Shown one piece after another: positions 33,662 through 42,370 of a DNA stretch of 64,000 bases. Source of the stretch: SAR324 cluster bacterium (GTDB lineage: Bacteria; SAR324; NAC60-12). A program made the position numbers and the translations under genes. The notes beneath the pieces were generated by a model. It saw only the letters and a program-made list of their open reading frames with translations. It had not been told where the DNA came from and made no database searches. The first letter of the stretch is position 1. Every line of letters begins with the position of its first letter. Location: contig JANQJU010000100.1 of assembly GCA_028281495.1 (NCBI GenBank), forward strand, positions 186,001 through 250,000, in the 5' to 3' direction.

Positions 33662-34807
33662 TCAAGTCCGTTGTGGTTGAGGTTTGCACCATCGATTCGC
33701 GATTTCGGTGTAGGCTTCTGTGATGGCTCCAATATTGGAGATATAGCAGTATTCATCCGTTTTATGAGCCATAGTCATTTCGCCGGGGCCTAAGATGATT
33801 GTGGGGGCATGATCATAAGCGGGGGTGAGCAACGAAGCGTCAGTGAAATAAGTCGCTCCGCGAGCTTCAGGAGGGTTGCCAAGGTAAGGGGTCATCACTT
33901 CAAACACTTGTTGGACCCACGCATTTTGTGGATCCGATGATATTCCTTCCACGTCAAAGATTCTTTCCAATTCCACTTCTTTTCCTAAAAAGTCTGCAAG
34001 CTCTTCCAACATGGCTTGATGCGATTGAACCGAGTTGCTTCGAATGTCCAATTCCATCTCCGCTTTATCAGGAACCGAGTTGATATTCATGCCTCCTTGA
34101 ATGGTTCCAACGTTTAAAGTCGGTTTCCCCAGATAGGCATGGGTGGGTGCACTGAATTTAAAGTGCTCCAGTTTTCCCACTACTTTGGCTGCTTTGTAGA
34201 TCGCGTTAACCCCTTCATGAGGCAATGAACCGTGGGCGGTCATCCCGTGGGTCTTGGCCTTGAGCCACAAAACTCCTTTGTGCCCTAAAAACGGATAGTT
34301 GGAAGTCGGTTCACCCACAACGATGGCGCCAGCCTTTCCTAATCGGTTGCCCAATTTCACGAGGTGAGCCGCTCCCAAACATCCGGTTTCTTCGCCCGCG
34401 GTAATAACTAAGGTGATGCCTGCCTTCCGGTGGGTTTCTTGAGCCATTCGGAGTGCAGCCACGACCATTGCGGCCACCCCGCCCTTCATGTCAGTGGAGC
34501 CTCGTCCATACAATTTATTGCCGTCGCGTTCCCCATTGAATGGATCTGTCTTCCAATCGACCAGTCCCAACGGCACCGTGTCGATATGGCCCGTGAAACA
34601 AATGGGTGGGATATCGTCGGCTCCTTCAATTGTGGCTACGATGCTGGTGCGGCCATCGGCGAAATCGACGAGATGCGTTGCGAATCCTCCATCTTCCAGC
34701 AACTTCCCCAGGTGTTGGGCGCATTCGCGTTCTTGCCCGGGTGGGTTGATGGTATTAAAGGCCAATAATTCTCGGGTCAAAGAAAAGGCATCTAAGTCTT
34801 GAGACAT
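33662..34807 (-). CDS. M20 family metallohydrolase (ArgE/DapE-like deacylase)
   Basis: Zinc-dependent amidohydrolase of 381 residues. Metal ligands and catalytic residues lie in CFTGHIDTVP (His, Asp), YGRGSTDMKGG (Asp) and VITAGEETG (Glu pair), with an embedded dimerisation domain (HGSLPHEGVNAI) and a C-terminal His in MAHKTDEY. It removes an acyl group from an amino compound, as in acetylornithine deacetylase or succinyl-diaminopimelate desuccinylase. No arg or dap genes lie nearby. GAGG-containing ribosome site precedes ATG 34807. The penicillin acylase, amidase and this protein are three amide hydrolases within 6 kb. Confidence 0.87.
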   Translation of the reverse strand: MSQDLDAFSLTRELLAFNTINPPGQERECAQHLGKLLEDGGFATHLVDFADGRTSIVATIEGADDIPPICFTGHIDTVPLGLVDWKTDPFNGERDGNKLYGRGSTDMKGGVAAMVVAALRMAQETHRKAGITLVITAGEETGCLGAAHLVKLGNRLGKAGAIVVGEPTSNYPFLGHKGVLWLKAKTHGMTAHGSLPHEGVNAIYKAAKVVGKLEHFKFSAPTHAYLGKPTLNVGTIQGGMNINSVPDKAEMELDIRSNSVQSHQAMLEELADFLGKEVELERIFDVEGISSDPQNAWVQQVFEVMTPYLGNPPEARGATYFTDASLLTPAYDHAPTIILGPGEMTMAHKTDEYCYISNIGAITEAYTEIANRWCKPQPQRT

Positions 34808-34827
34808 GTTTGCTCCTCAGAAAGGCG

Positions 34828-35271
34828 TCACGTTACTGCAGCATGATGCAATCGTTCTCTCACTTTTTTGTCAATCTTGTCATCCAGTACAGGAGAATTG
34901 AGAACCATTCGACCCACATCCTGGACAATACTTTTTTGCATTTGCTCGAGATCGTCTTTGGTGGCGCATTCTTTCATGATATCGATTCTCATTTGCTCGA
35001 GATCATCTTTGGTGGCGAAGTCTTTCAGGTCGTCTTTGGTGGCGAAGTCTTTCAGGTCGTCTTTGGTGGCGAAGTCTTGTTTCATTTGTGCAATATCTTC
35101 TTTGATCTGAGAGATATCCTCCTCCACTGCAGCAAATTTTTGATCGAAATGATCTTGGGTTACAAAGTTGTGATTGGCTAACGCTTTTTGGGCACCGGCT
35201 TCCGCTGCATCGCTGACGAGTTTTTTCCACTCATCTTCGCTCAGTTGCACGACTTGAACAATTCGAGACAT
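34828..35271 (-). CDS. Small coiled-coil protein with 9-residue repeats (DUF1640-like)
   Basis: Protein of 147 residues, highly charged and helical. The middle carries near-perfect 9-residue repeats of DFATKDDLK, then degenerate CATKDDLEQM copies. Small proteins with FATKDDL repeats are common in bacteria and usually tied to the DUF1640/CCDC90-like coiled-coil group; function is unknown. The 27-base DNA repeats (see repeat entry) allow length variation. GGAG lies upstream of ATG 35271. It precedes the M20 gene by 20 bases on the same strand, so the two may be co-transcribed. Confidence 0.7.
   Translation of the reverse strand: MSRIVQVVQLSEDEWKKLVSDAAEAGAQKALANHNFVTQDHFDQKFAAVEEDISQIKEDIAQMKQDFATKDDLKDFATKDDLKDFATKDDLEQMRIDIMKECATKDDLEQMQKSIVQDVGRMVLNSPVLDDKIDKKVRERLHHAAVT
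35006..35078. repeat. 27-base tandem repeats in the coiled-coil gene
   Basis: 35006-35032 and 35033-35059 are identical; a third, partial copy of 19 bases follows to 35078. In frame they encode the 9-residue DFATKDDLK unit. Confidence 0.85.
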
Positions 35272-35489
35272 GGTCGCTCCGCTTAGTGAGAGAGTTGCTA
35301 AGATGAAATCAACTTGAATATCATGAAGGTAATTATCGAAGGTAATGAGCGGGATGTCAATATCTATTGGATAATAAAGTGGTTTTTTAAAATTTATTTA
35401 AACCTCAAAAAATATTTTTCACTGAACCAGCACAGTGCAACTGAGGTATGTTGTGAATGCAATCAAATAGTTTCTAACACTTTGGAGGG

Positions 35490-38400
35490 TTAAAATTCTT
35501 TTAAGAGGCGCTGGGCCTGTTGTAAGTCACGAGTGGCAAAGCCTTCTGAGAACCAATCGTAGGTGGTTTTGAGCAATTGTTTGCCTTCAATCGACCGATT
35601 TGTCTGCTTGAGAAATTGGGCAAGATTTATTGCTGTGCGTAATTCCAATGACTTGGCTTTTTGGTTTTTTGCGATTTCTAAAGATTTTTTGAATATATTT
35701 TCAATTTCTTTAAGATGATCAAATCGAGATCTATCTGAGGACACATTGTCATTTGCTTGCCATGCGTCTGTAGCTTGGCTTTGTTGCCAAAGGAGTTCTC
35801 CCTGGAGGCGCAGCAATTCAGATTCATAATTGTGTTCGTTTTTACTGAGAACCACTTCCATCAAATCTTCTACGAGTCGTAAGCCTTCCTCGAAATTTTG
35901 AGCATCGAGATACAATTCTACGAGCATGGCCATGTATCCAGGATCTTTGTAACCCAATTGGTTGGAAGCCTGGAGAATCGTTGTGATGCCTTGTTCTAAG
36001 GAATCTTGTCCTTGACACCAGCCTTCGATGATTTTGGCCCAGGCAATGAATCCGGGGAACCCCTGTTTTTGGGCTAACTCCCGGATCGCTTGGGCATGCT
36101 TAGTCGCCTGGGCGACATCTCCATTTTGTTTGTAGATGAAAGCTAAAGCCATCAACGCGGTGATACGACTATAATAATGAGATTGAGAAAGCTCGATGGC
36201 TTTCTCCCCGGCTGCAACGGCTTGATCCGGGAATCCCAGGGACCACTTGCTCAAACACTGAGCGCGTTGGCAGCACATACCGGGGTCGTGTCCGCCGTAG
36301 AGTCGACAGTGGCTTTGGTGCATCTCAGAACGATATAGTTTTTGGCCTTGTTCCAAATGCCATTGAGATCGTTCATAATCGGGAACCTGAATCAAGGTGG
36401 TCCACAGAGCATGGTGAGCTTGCAGAAGGAACTCTTGATTGTTTTCCTTTTGGGCTAAGAAAAGCATTTTTTCACCGAGTTCGATGGATTGTTCGGTACG
36501 GGCCGAAAAGTGATAGTTGATCCACAAGCCCCACAGGATAGGGAACACACGAGACGCATCTTCCAGACGTTGGCATAAGGTCCAGGCACGGTCAAAAATT
36601 TCGAGAGCCTTGGCATCCCCATACCCGGAGGTAGTAAAGGTGGCCGTGCCGAGCGATTGCAATAACCGCAACTCGGTTTCAATCGTTTTTTGGGAGTCAG
36701 GCAATGCTTCATACCACTCCCAAGCTTGTTTCAGAAAGTGAACGGCATCGGGAAAGGCTCCTGAACTCAAGGCCATTTCGCCAGATTTTTCAAAATAGTA
36801 AACGACTTTGGCAACCCCTGCAGAATCGGCGGAACGTTTTTCTGTGGCATGGCTCCAATGGAAGGCCAAGAGAGGGAAGTAGGTTGCAATTTCTTCAATG
36901 TACGTTCGCTCATACCACTCGGCAACAGCTCGATGTAAGGTCTGTCGTTGGGCATACAACATCAGGTCGTAGACCACTTCTTGAGTGATGACGTGCTTGA
37001 AGATGTAGGTCAGATTGGGAGCGGGAATCTCCACCGGAGTGATGTTTAAGATTTCTAAGGCTTGCATCACTTCGTGGAGGTACGGTTTATCTTCTTCAAT
37101 GGGATAAATATCTTTCATCAGCGAAAACGAAAAAATCCGTCCAATCACGCTCGCGACCTTGAGAGAGAATTGTTGTTGTGGGGTCAATCGGTCGATACGG
37201 CTGGTGATCACCCCTTGCACCGTGTCGGGAAAATCCAGGGCTTTGAGTGCTTGGGGGGTGATGGCCAAAGTACAGCTTTGATTTTTGATACGGAGGTGCC
37301 CCGCATCGCGCAAAGCGTAGGCGATCTCTTCGCTAAAAAAGGGATTGCCTTGAGCACGCTCCCGGATGAGTTGAGCGACCGATTTCGGCAAAGAAGGCAC
37401 TCCCAATCGATGGCAAACGAGCGTGATCGTTTCCTCAGGCAACATCACTTCGAGCTTGAGCTGCTGAGTGGTTGGATCTTTGATCAAGCGGTTGTATTCC
37501 ATCGGAACCGAACCCAGCATGGGACGTGTGGCAGCAATCATCAATAGAGGGGAGACCGATTGGCGCACCTTTTCCAACAACAGCCAGGATGCAGTATCGA
37601 ACCAATGGAGATCTTCCAACATCACCACCAACGGGGCTTTTTGAGCCTCTTGTTGGAAGATAGCCAGGAGGATTTCATGTCGTTTATTGACACGCCGTTG
37701 ATCCATGTATTGCTCACTTTGAGCGTTTTCAGAGAAGGCTACGGGCAGTACTGGATTGAGAAGAGGCTCTAGGCCTTGGTATTCTGGCAGACCTTGTAAG
37801 GCTAAAGTCACCTTCAAACGAGTGGTAGTGGGTTCTTCGATCTCCGGTTGGAGTTCGAGCAATTGCTGAATAATGGGTTTCCATGCCAGATATGGAGTGT
37901 TTTGTTCCATCGCATTGGCTTCTCCATATAGAGTTTTCAGCTCTTGATCTTGTAGGACGCGAAGCGCATGCCTCAGAAGATGAGATTTGCCAATACCGGG
38001 TTCGCCTTCCAGGACCACCGTGCTGCCTTGCCGAGTTTCCAATAAATCACGCAAACGGCTGGCAATGGTTCGCCACTCTTGAGTTCGACCTACTAAATTG
38101 GTGTGTTTCGGGGCCAATTCTTGAACCACACCTGAAGGGCGGTATACGGGTACCGGGTGGGGGAATCCTTTGAGAGGCATTGGGGGGAATTCGTCGAATT
38201 GTAGCGTGGCGACGGCTCGTTTGTACGTAGGTTGATCACACAGAATCTGAGCTTCAGTGACGGACCGCTCCATGTGGAGAGCAGCCTGCATCAGCCGGGC
38301 TGCGCGGTTGACTACATTGCCGATCATGGTGTATTCGCGTCGGCTTCCACTGCCTACAGCACCACAAAATGCTTTTCCCGACGCAATACCAATCGCACAG

Positions 38401-39440
38401 TCCATCTGCATGTGGGTTAGGGTCTGTTGAATTTGTATAGCAACTTGGACCGCTCGGATGGGATCATCTTCGTGAGATAAGGGTGGCAATCCCAGAGCAG
38501 CTAAGAGGCTCACGCCTTTGTCATCAATACTGAGTTTGTTGATGCTCCCTTCAATTTGATGAAGACGTGTTTGTAACACTTCCATGACTTGCTGTGATTG
38601 TTCGAGTGTTTCAACACTATTCACGTTCATTTGAGGCAGATTGATGAACAAGGTGGTGACCGAACGCAATTCCGCCAACCAAGCAGCTTGTCCGGCAGAA
38701 AGACGTGCGAGGATTGCACGAGGGAGGTAATGCTGGAGCACAGCTCCAGTTTGAAACTTTTGTGCTGGAGCAATCGTCCGTGGAAGCTGAAACCGAGTTT
38801 TCGCCTCACCAAGCACTACAACCTCTTGCCCTTTCAACGGATTGCCAGAAGCGATGGTATGGACTCGCTCCCAAGCCTTGAGGGATAGGATCACTTGCCC
38901 GGATTTCCCCAGTTGATCGGCTACGATAACCTGATGAATGGGGTCACCGGAAACTAAAATTTCCCAATCCCCATTCACACCCCCAAGATGACTCATCCAA
39001 AGCGTTCCTGCTCCAATGCTTGTTCGCAGAGATAAGGAAATGTTTTCTGCTGCTTGATAATGGTGGTGCTGATTCTGGATCACCAGCCCGCAATGGGCAG
39101 CAGCTTGAGTCGCCGAATCGAGATCATTGTCCCATTCGTTGGCAAACCAAAGCGCAAGGATGGCATCCCCTGCGAATTTCACAATGTCTCCCCCATGCTC
39201 ATGAACGAGATCGATCAATTCGGTGAAATAGTTGTTCAGGTAATTGGTCAGCTTTTCGAGACCGGCGGGCCCTTCTTGCGCAAGTCGCTCAGTCAACGCC
39301 GTGAAGCCGGAAATGTCAGCAAACAAGATGGCAGCTTCTTGGGCTTCCGTTGTTGATTGGGCAAGCGGTGGATTGCCTTCCTGAGATAGTCTCCGGATGA
39401 ACCGAGGCACGTAGCTCGAATATACTTCCCATTTTCCCAT
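35490..39440 (-). CDS. Adenylate/guanylate cyclase with AAA ATPase and TPR region (soluble adenylyl cyclase-like)
   Basis: Cytoplasmic protein of 1316 residues. Domain order: class III cyclase domain 1 (ILFADISGFTALTERL with metal Asp42; GGDIVKFAGDAIL with a second Asp near 92), a second, less conserved cyclase domain (about 255-440, AIGIASGKAFCGAVGSGSR and MIGNVVNRAARLM), then an NTPase with Walker A LEGEPGIGKSHLLRHA (about 500) and Walker B VVMLEDLHWFD, and a long C-terminal helical TPR-like region (from about 880). This is the architecture of mammalian soluble adenylyl cyclase. AGAGG upstream favours ATG 39440 over the longer reading. It would make cAMP in answer to an intracellular cue such as bicarbonate, known only for relatives. 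Confidence 0.85.
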   Translation of the reverse strand: MGKWEVYSSYVPRFIRRLSQEGNPPLAQSTTEAQEAAILFADISGFTALTERLAQEGPAGLEKLTNYLNNYFTELIDLVHEHGGDIVKFAGDAILALWFANEWDNDLDSATQAAAHCGLVIQNQHHHYQAAENISLSLRTSIGAGTLWMSHLGGVNGDWEILVSGDPIHQVIVADQLGKSGQVILSLKAWERVHTIASGNPLKGQEVVVLGEAKTRFQLPRTIAPAQKFQTGAVLQHYLPRAILARLSAGQAAWLAELRSVTTLFINLPQMNVNSVETLEQSQQVMEVLQTRLHQIEGSINKLSIDDKGVSLLAALGLPPLSHEDDPIRAVQVAIQIQQTLTHMQMDCAIGIASGKAFCGAVGSGSRREYTMIGNVVNRAARLMQAALHMERSVTEAQILCDQPTYKRAVATLQFDEFPPMPLKGFPHPVPVYRPSGVVQELAPKHTNLVGRTQEWRTIASRLRDLLETRQGSTVVLEGEPGIGKSHLLRHALRVLQDQELKTLYGEANAMEQNTPYLAWKPIIQQLLELQPEIEEPTTTRLKVTLALQGLPEYQGLEPLLNPVLPVAFSENAQSEQYMDQRRVNKRHEILLAIFQQEAQKAPLVVMLEDLHWFDTASWLLLEKVRQSVSPLLMIAATRPMLGSVPMEYNRLIKDPTTQQLKLEVMLPEETITLVCHRLGVPSLPKSVAQLIRERAQGNPFFSEEIAYALRDAGHLRIKNQSCTLAITPQALKALDFPDTVQGVITSRIDRLTPQQQFSLKVASVIGRIFSFSLMKDIYPIEEDKPYLHEVMQALEILNITPVEIPAPNLTYIFKHVITQEVVYDLMLYAQRQTLHRAVAEWYERTYIEEIATYFPLLAFHWSHATEKRSADSAGVAKVVYYFEKSGEMALSSGAFPDAVHFLKQAWEWYEALPDSQKTIETELRLLQSLGTATFTTSGYGDAKALEIFDRAWTLCQRLEDASRVFPILWGLWINYHFSARTEQSIELGEKMLFLAQKENNQEFLLQAHHALWTTLIQVPDYERSQWHLEQGQKLYRSEMHQSHCRLYGGHDPGMCCQRAQCLSKWSLGFPDQAVAAGEKAIELSQSHYYSRITALMALAFIYKQNGDVAQATKHAQAIRELAQKQGFPGFIAWAKIIEGWCQGQDSLEQGITTILQASNQLGYKDPGYMAMLVELYLDAQNFEEGLRLVEDLMEVVLSKNEHNYESELLRLQGELLWQQSQATDAWQANDNVSSDRSRFDHLKEIENIFKKSLEIAKNQKAKSLELRTAINLAQFLKQTNRSIEGKQLLKTTYDWFSEGFATRDLQQAQRLLKEF

Positions 39441-39665
39441 GGTTTTTCCTCTCTCGAAATTTGTTATGCGCAACGTTATTTCTTTTTCGAAGGTATAAAA
39501 CATCGGCTGTTGCAAAGCAATTGCCAGCGTCTCTCCCCACGCTATCTGAGGGCTTTTAGAAGCTCAAAGAAAAGATTGGCAAACCCAAATTGAAAATGTT
39601 ACCGATTCCCCTTGAGATAAGTTTAAAAAGAAAGGTATTTTCATTTCTAATCCATCTGGAGGCAT

Positions 39666-40421
39666 ATGAAGCTACTTTTGAAAGTCGCCTTAAGCCTGCT
39701 CTGTGGGATCAGACTGTTCGTGGGGCCCGCATCGGCTACCGAAGATATTGTGATCGTGTTTGGCGAGCATGGGTATCCCCCATTTTATTCTGAAAGAGCA
39801 CAGAAAGGGATGTTCATCGATTTATTGGCCGAGTTTGAAAAACGAAATCCTAACTATAAAATTATAAAAAAATCGCTTTCTCGCAAAATGATGGATCGAT
39901 GGATGAACAATGGAAAAGCCCACGTGTTCTCTCTCAATAATCCCATGTTTGTGAACCCAAACATCGTCGACCGCTTTTTATTTACAGCTCCCATTTGGAA
40001 CACAGGGGACTACGTTGTGATGCACAAAGAGCGGCAATTTGAATACACTCAACCTAAAGATCTGTTTGGCAAAAAAATGGGTATCATTTTAGGAAACGGT
40101 TACGGTGTCTTTGATGAACACTTGGAATCGAAAAGCATCCTTTCGCAAGCGGTCAATTCAGAAAACCAATTATTCATGCTATTGCTCAAACAGCGAGTGG
40201 ATGCGATTTTCGGGAATCGCCATGCGACCCCTTACAAAATGAAGCGCACAGGGATCGATCCCAGTCAATTCGTATTTTCAAAAGTTGCTATTTTTGAATT
40301 CGATTTGATGATTCAAGTCCAAAAATCTCATCAAGCTTTCTACAACAAAATTCAGGCTTTCATTCAGGCAGTGCAAACCGACGGATTTCTCGCTCAATTG
40401 GAACATCAATATTTGAAATGA
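39666..40421 (+). CDS. Family 3 extracellular solute-binding protein
   Basis: Periplasmic protein of 251 residues with a signal peptide (MKLLLKVALSLLCGIRLF, cleavage near ASA). GGAGG at 39658-39662 sets the start. The mature part resembles the amino-acid-binding (HisJ/GlnH-like) fold: IVIVFGEHGYPPFYSE at the ligand entry, KDLFGKKMGIILGNGYG and a C-terminal helix. The usual Arg of amino-acid binders is not obvious. No transporter genes are adjacent; instead it overlaps a DNA methyltransferase gene by 4 bases, a strange pairing. It could be a sensor or orphan binding protein. Confidence 0.75.
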   Translation: MKLLLKVALSLLCGIRLFVGPASATEDIVIVFGEHGYPPFYSERAQKGMFIDLLAEFEKRNPNYKIIKKSLSRKMMDRWMNNGKAHVFSLNNPMFVNPNIVDRFLFTAPIWNTGDYVVMHKERQFEYTQPKDLFGKKMGIILGNGYGVFDEHLESKSILSQAVNSENQLFMLLLKQRVDAIFGNRHATPYKMKRTGIDPSQFVFSKVAIFEFDLMIQVQKSHQAFYNKIQAFIQAVQTDGFLAQLEHQYLK

Positions 40422-41647
40422 AAGCAAAGCCCCAACCCGTTTCCTTCCGACCGAACCTTGATTTATCCGTAGGCCAACCTCCCTACACCCACCAGATTAT
40501 CGAAGGGGATAATCACGAAGCTCTGCAATTTCTACAAAGTACCCATAAGGCACAAATTAAGTGCATTTATATCGATCCTCCTTACAACACAGGAAATACT
40601 AATTTTGTGTACAAAGATCGATTTTTCAAGGCCAGCCATCCCTGTCGTCATTCTGCGTGGCTAGAATTCATGGAACCACGGCTCCGGCTAACCAAAGACT
40701 TATTGCATCCCGAAGGTGCGATTTTCATATCGATTGACGATCATGAGCTATTTTCGCTCGGTCTGCTGATGAATCAAGTGTTTGGCGAATCGAATTTTGT
40801 CACCACCCTCATTTGGCAAAAGAACTTTGCTCCTAAAAACTCAGCTAAACACTTCTCGGTCGATCACGAATACATCTTGGTGTATGCGGCTGATGCGGAC
40901 ATCTGGAAACCGAATCCTTTGCCCCGGACGGATCGACAAAACCAACGTTATAAAAATCCTGATGATGACCCTCGTGGTCCATGGATGTCGGATAATCTGT
41001 CAGCCCGCAATCCCTACATTGAAGGCTCCTATGCGATCACCTGTCCATCCGGTCGAGTCATCTCAGGGCCTCCGCCCGGACGCTACTGGACCATCTCCCT
41101 CCAAAAGTTCCGAGCACTTGATCAGGATCGTCGCATCTGGTGGGGCAAAACCGGAGATCAAGTTCCGCGGCTGAAACGCTTTCTATCCGAAGTGAATCCA
41201 GGTCGAGTTCCTCAAACCTTCTGGCCTTACACCGAGGTCGGTCATACGCAAGAGGCTAAAAAGGAACTGCTCTCTATCCTTGATTTCGCCTCCTCCGCTG
41301 ACGTGTTTTCCACCCCCAAACCGCTTCGGCTTCTCGAACGTATTTTACGCATCGCCTCTGGCCCTGATGACATTGTGCTGGATTTCTTCGCCGGTTCCGG
41401 AACCACAGGTCATGCGGTCCTCAACCTCAACCGAGTGGATGGAGGAAATCGTCAATTCATCCTCATTTCCAACAAAGAGGCCTCGGAAACCTGTCCTGAG
41501 AAAAATTTATGCCGCGATATCTGTGCGGAACGGCTCCGTCGCGTTATTGAGGGATATACCAATTCCAAAGGCGAAACGGTGGAGGGGATCGGCGGAAGTT
41601 TTTTGTACCTGGAATCGAGTGGCCTTTCTTCACAGGCTGCCATCTAG
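40418..41647 (+). CDS. DNA adenine methyltransferase, beta class (type III Mod-like), orphan
   Basis: SAM-dependent DNA N6-adenine methyltransferase of 409 residues. DPPYNTGNTNFVYKD (about 53) is the catalytic motif IV, and LDFFAGSGTTGHAVLNLN (about 322-339) is the SAM-binding motif I, giving the beta order DPPY, target recognition, FxGxG. Length is short for type III Mod subunits (about 600) but close to solitary enzymes. ATGA overlap with the preceding binding protein gene implies coupled translation. No endonuclease gene lies on either side: the next gene is a convergent ABC ATPase. Target sequence unknown. It may mark DNA for regulation rather than restriction (inference). Confidence 0.85.
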   Translation: MKAKPQPVSFRPNLDLSVGQPPYTHQIIEGDNHEALQFLQSTHKAQIKCIYIDPPYNTGNTNFVYKDRFFKASHPCRHSAWLEFMEPRLRLTKDLLHPEGAIFISIDDHELFSLGLLMNQVFGESNFVTTLIWQKNFAPKNSAKHFSVDHEYILVYAADADIWKPNPLPRTDRQNQRYKNPDDDPRGPWMSDNLSARNPYIEGSYAITCPSGRVISGPPPGRYWTISLQKFRALDQDRRIWWGKTGDQVPRLKRFLSEVNPGRVPQTFWPYTEVGHTQEAKKELLSILDFASSADVFSTPKPLRLLERILRIASGPDDIVLDFFAGSGTTGHAVLNLNRVDGGNRQFILISNKEASETCPEKNLCRDICAERLRRVIEGYTNSKGETVEGIGGSFLYLESSGLSSQAAI

Positions 41648-41672
41648 GCATGCAATCTAAAACGTTCCTAGT

Positions 41673-42353
41673 TTACTGTTCCTGTAGAGATCCATCACGG
41701 ATGGCGAAGACACGGTCTCCAATATGGGCCACGTCCTCACTATGGGTGGCGATGATCATGGTTTTTCCCGCATCGCGAATTAGGTGATGGAGCAGATCCA
41801 AGACCACCCCACTGGTTTCAGCATCGAGATTTCCTGTGGGTTCATCAGCCAGGATGAGTTTAGGGTTATGAATCAACGCCCGTGCAATCGCCACCCGCTG
41901 TTGTTCGCCGCCGGAAAGCCGGTCGGGGAAACTTTGGCCTCGGTCTCCCAAACCAAGCTGGTGCAGTAAGGGGTGTGCCGCCTTCCGGTCGATTTGGAAA
42001 CGCGGCATGTTGAGTTCCAAGGGTAAAAGCAAATTTTCTTCTACAGTGAGTGTGGGAATGAGGTTGAAAAACTGAAATACGAAGCCAATGTGTTGCCGCC
42101 GAAACCAGGTTCGCTTGCGTTCTGTAAGTGAAGTCAGTGTCACGCCGTCAATCCGAATCGCTCCCTGTGACGGTAAGTCAATGCCTGCCAACAAATTCAA
42201 AAAAGTAGATTTCCCCGATCCGCTCCTTCCCAGCAATATAATGATTTCCCCTTGCTGGATTTCTGCTTGAAGCTGCTGCAAGACGGTTCGTTGGCTATCA
42301 CCTTCCTGGTAGGTCTTGGAAAGGTTGTGAATATGGATGAAAGCATCGGTCAT
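41673..42353 (-). CDS. ABC transporter ATPase (LolD/MacB type)
   Basis: ATPase of 226 residues. Walker A LLGRSGSGKST, Q-loop FVFQFFNLIPTLTVEEN, signature LSGGEQQRVAIARA, Walker B LILADEPTGNLDAE and H-loop IIATHSED. The LADEPTGNLD stretch is typical of LolD, MacB and FtsE-like exporters of lipoproteins or peptides. GGAGA upstream favours ATG 42353; the TTG at 42374 would overlap the preceding stop. The expected FtsX/MacB-type permease gene is missing nearby, so the partner is elsewhere or lost. Confidence 0.85.
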   Translation of the reverse strand: MTDAFIHIHNLSKTYQEGDSQRTVLQQLQAEIQQGEIIILLGRSGSGKSTFLNLLAGIDLPSQGAIRIDGVTLTSLTERKRTWFRRQHIGFVFQFFNLIPTLTVEENLLLPLELNMPRFQIDRKAAHPLLHQLGLGDRGQSFPDRLSGGEQQRVAIARALIHNPKLILADEPTGNLDAETSGVVLDLLHHLIRDAGKTMIIATHSEDVAHIGDRVFAIRDGSLQEQ

Positions 42354-42370
42354 CAATAAATCTCCATAGG

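Noticed and set aside
35006..35078. Direct repeats that might suggest a CRISPR array
   Set aside because: Units abut with no spacers and lie in frame in a coding gene. The same holds for 53281-53413.
40418..41647. Restriction-modification system
   Set aside because: Only a methyltransferase is present; no endonuclease or specificity gene on either side.
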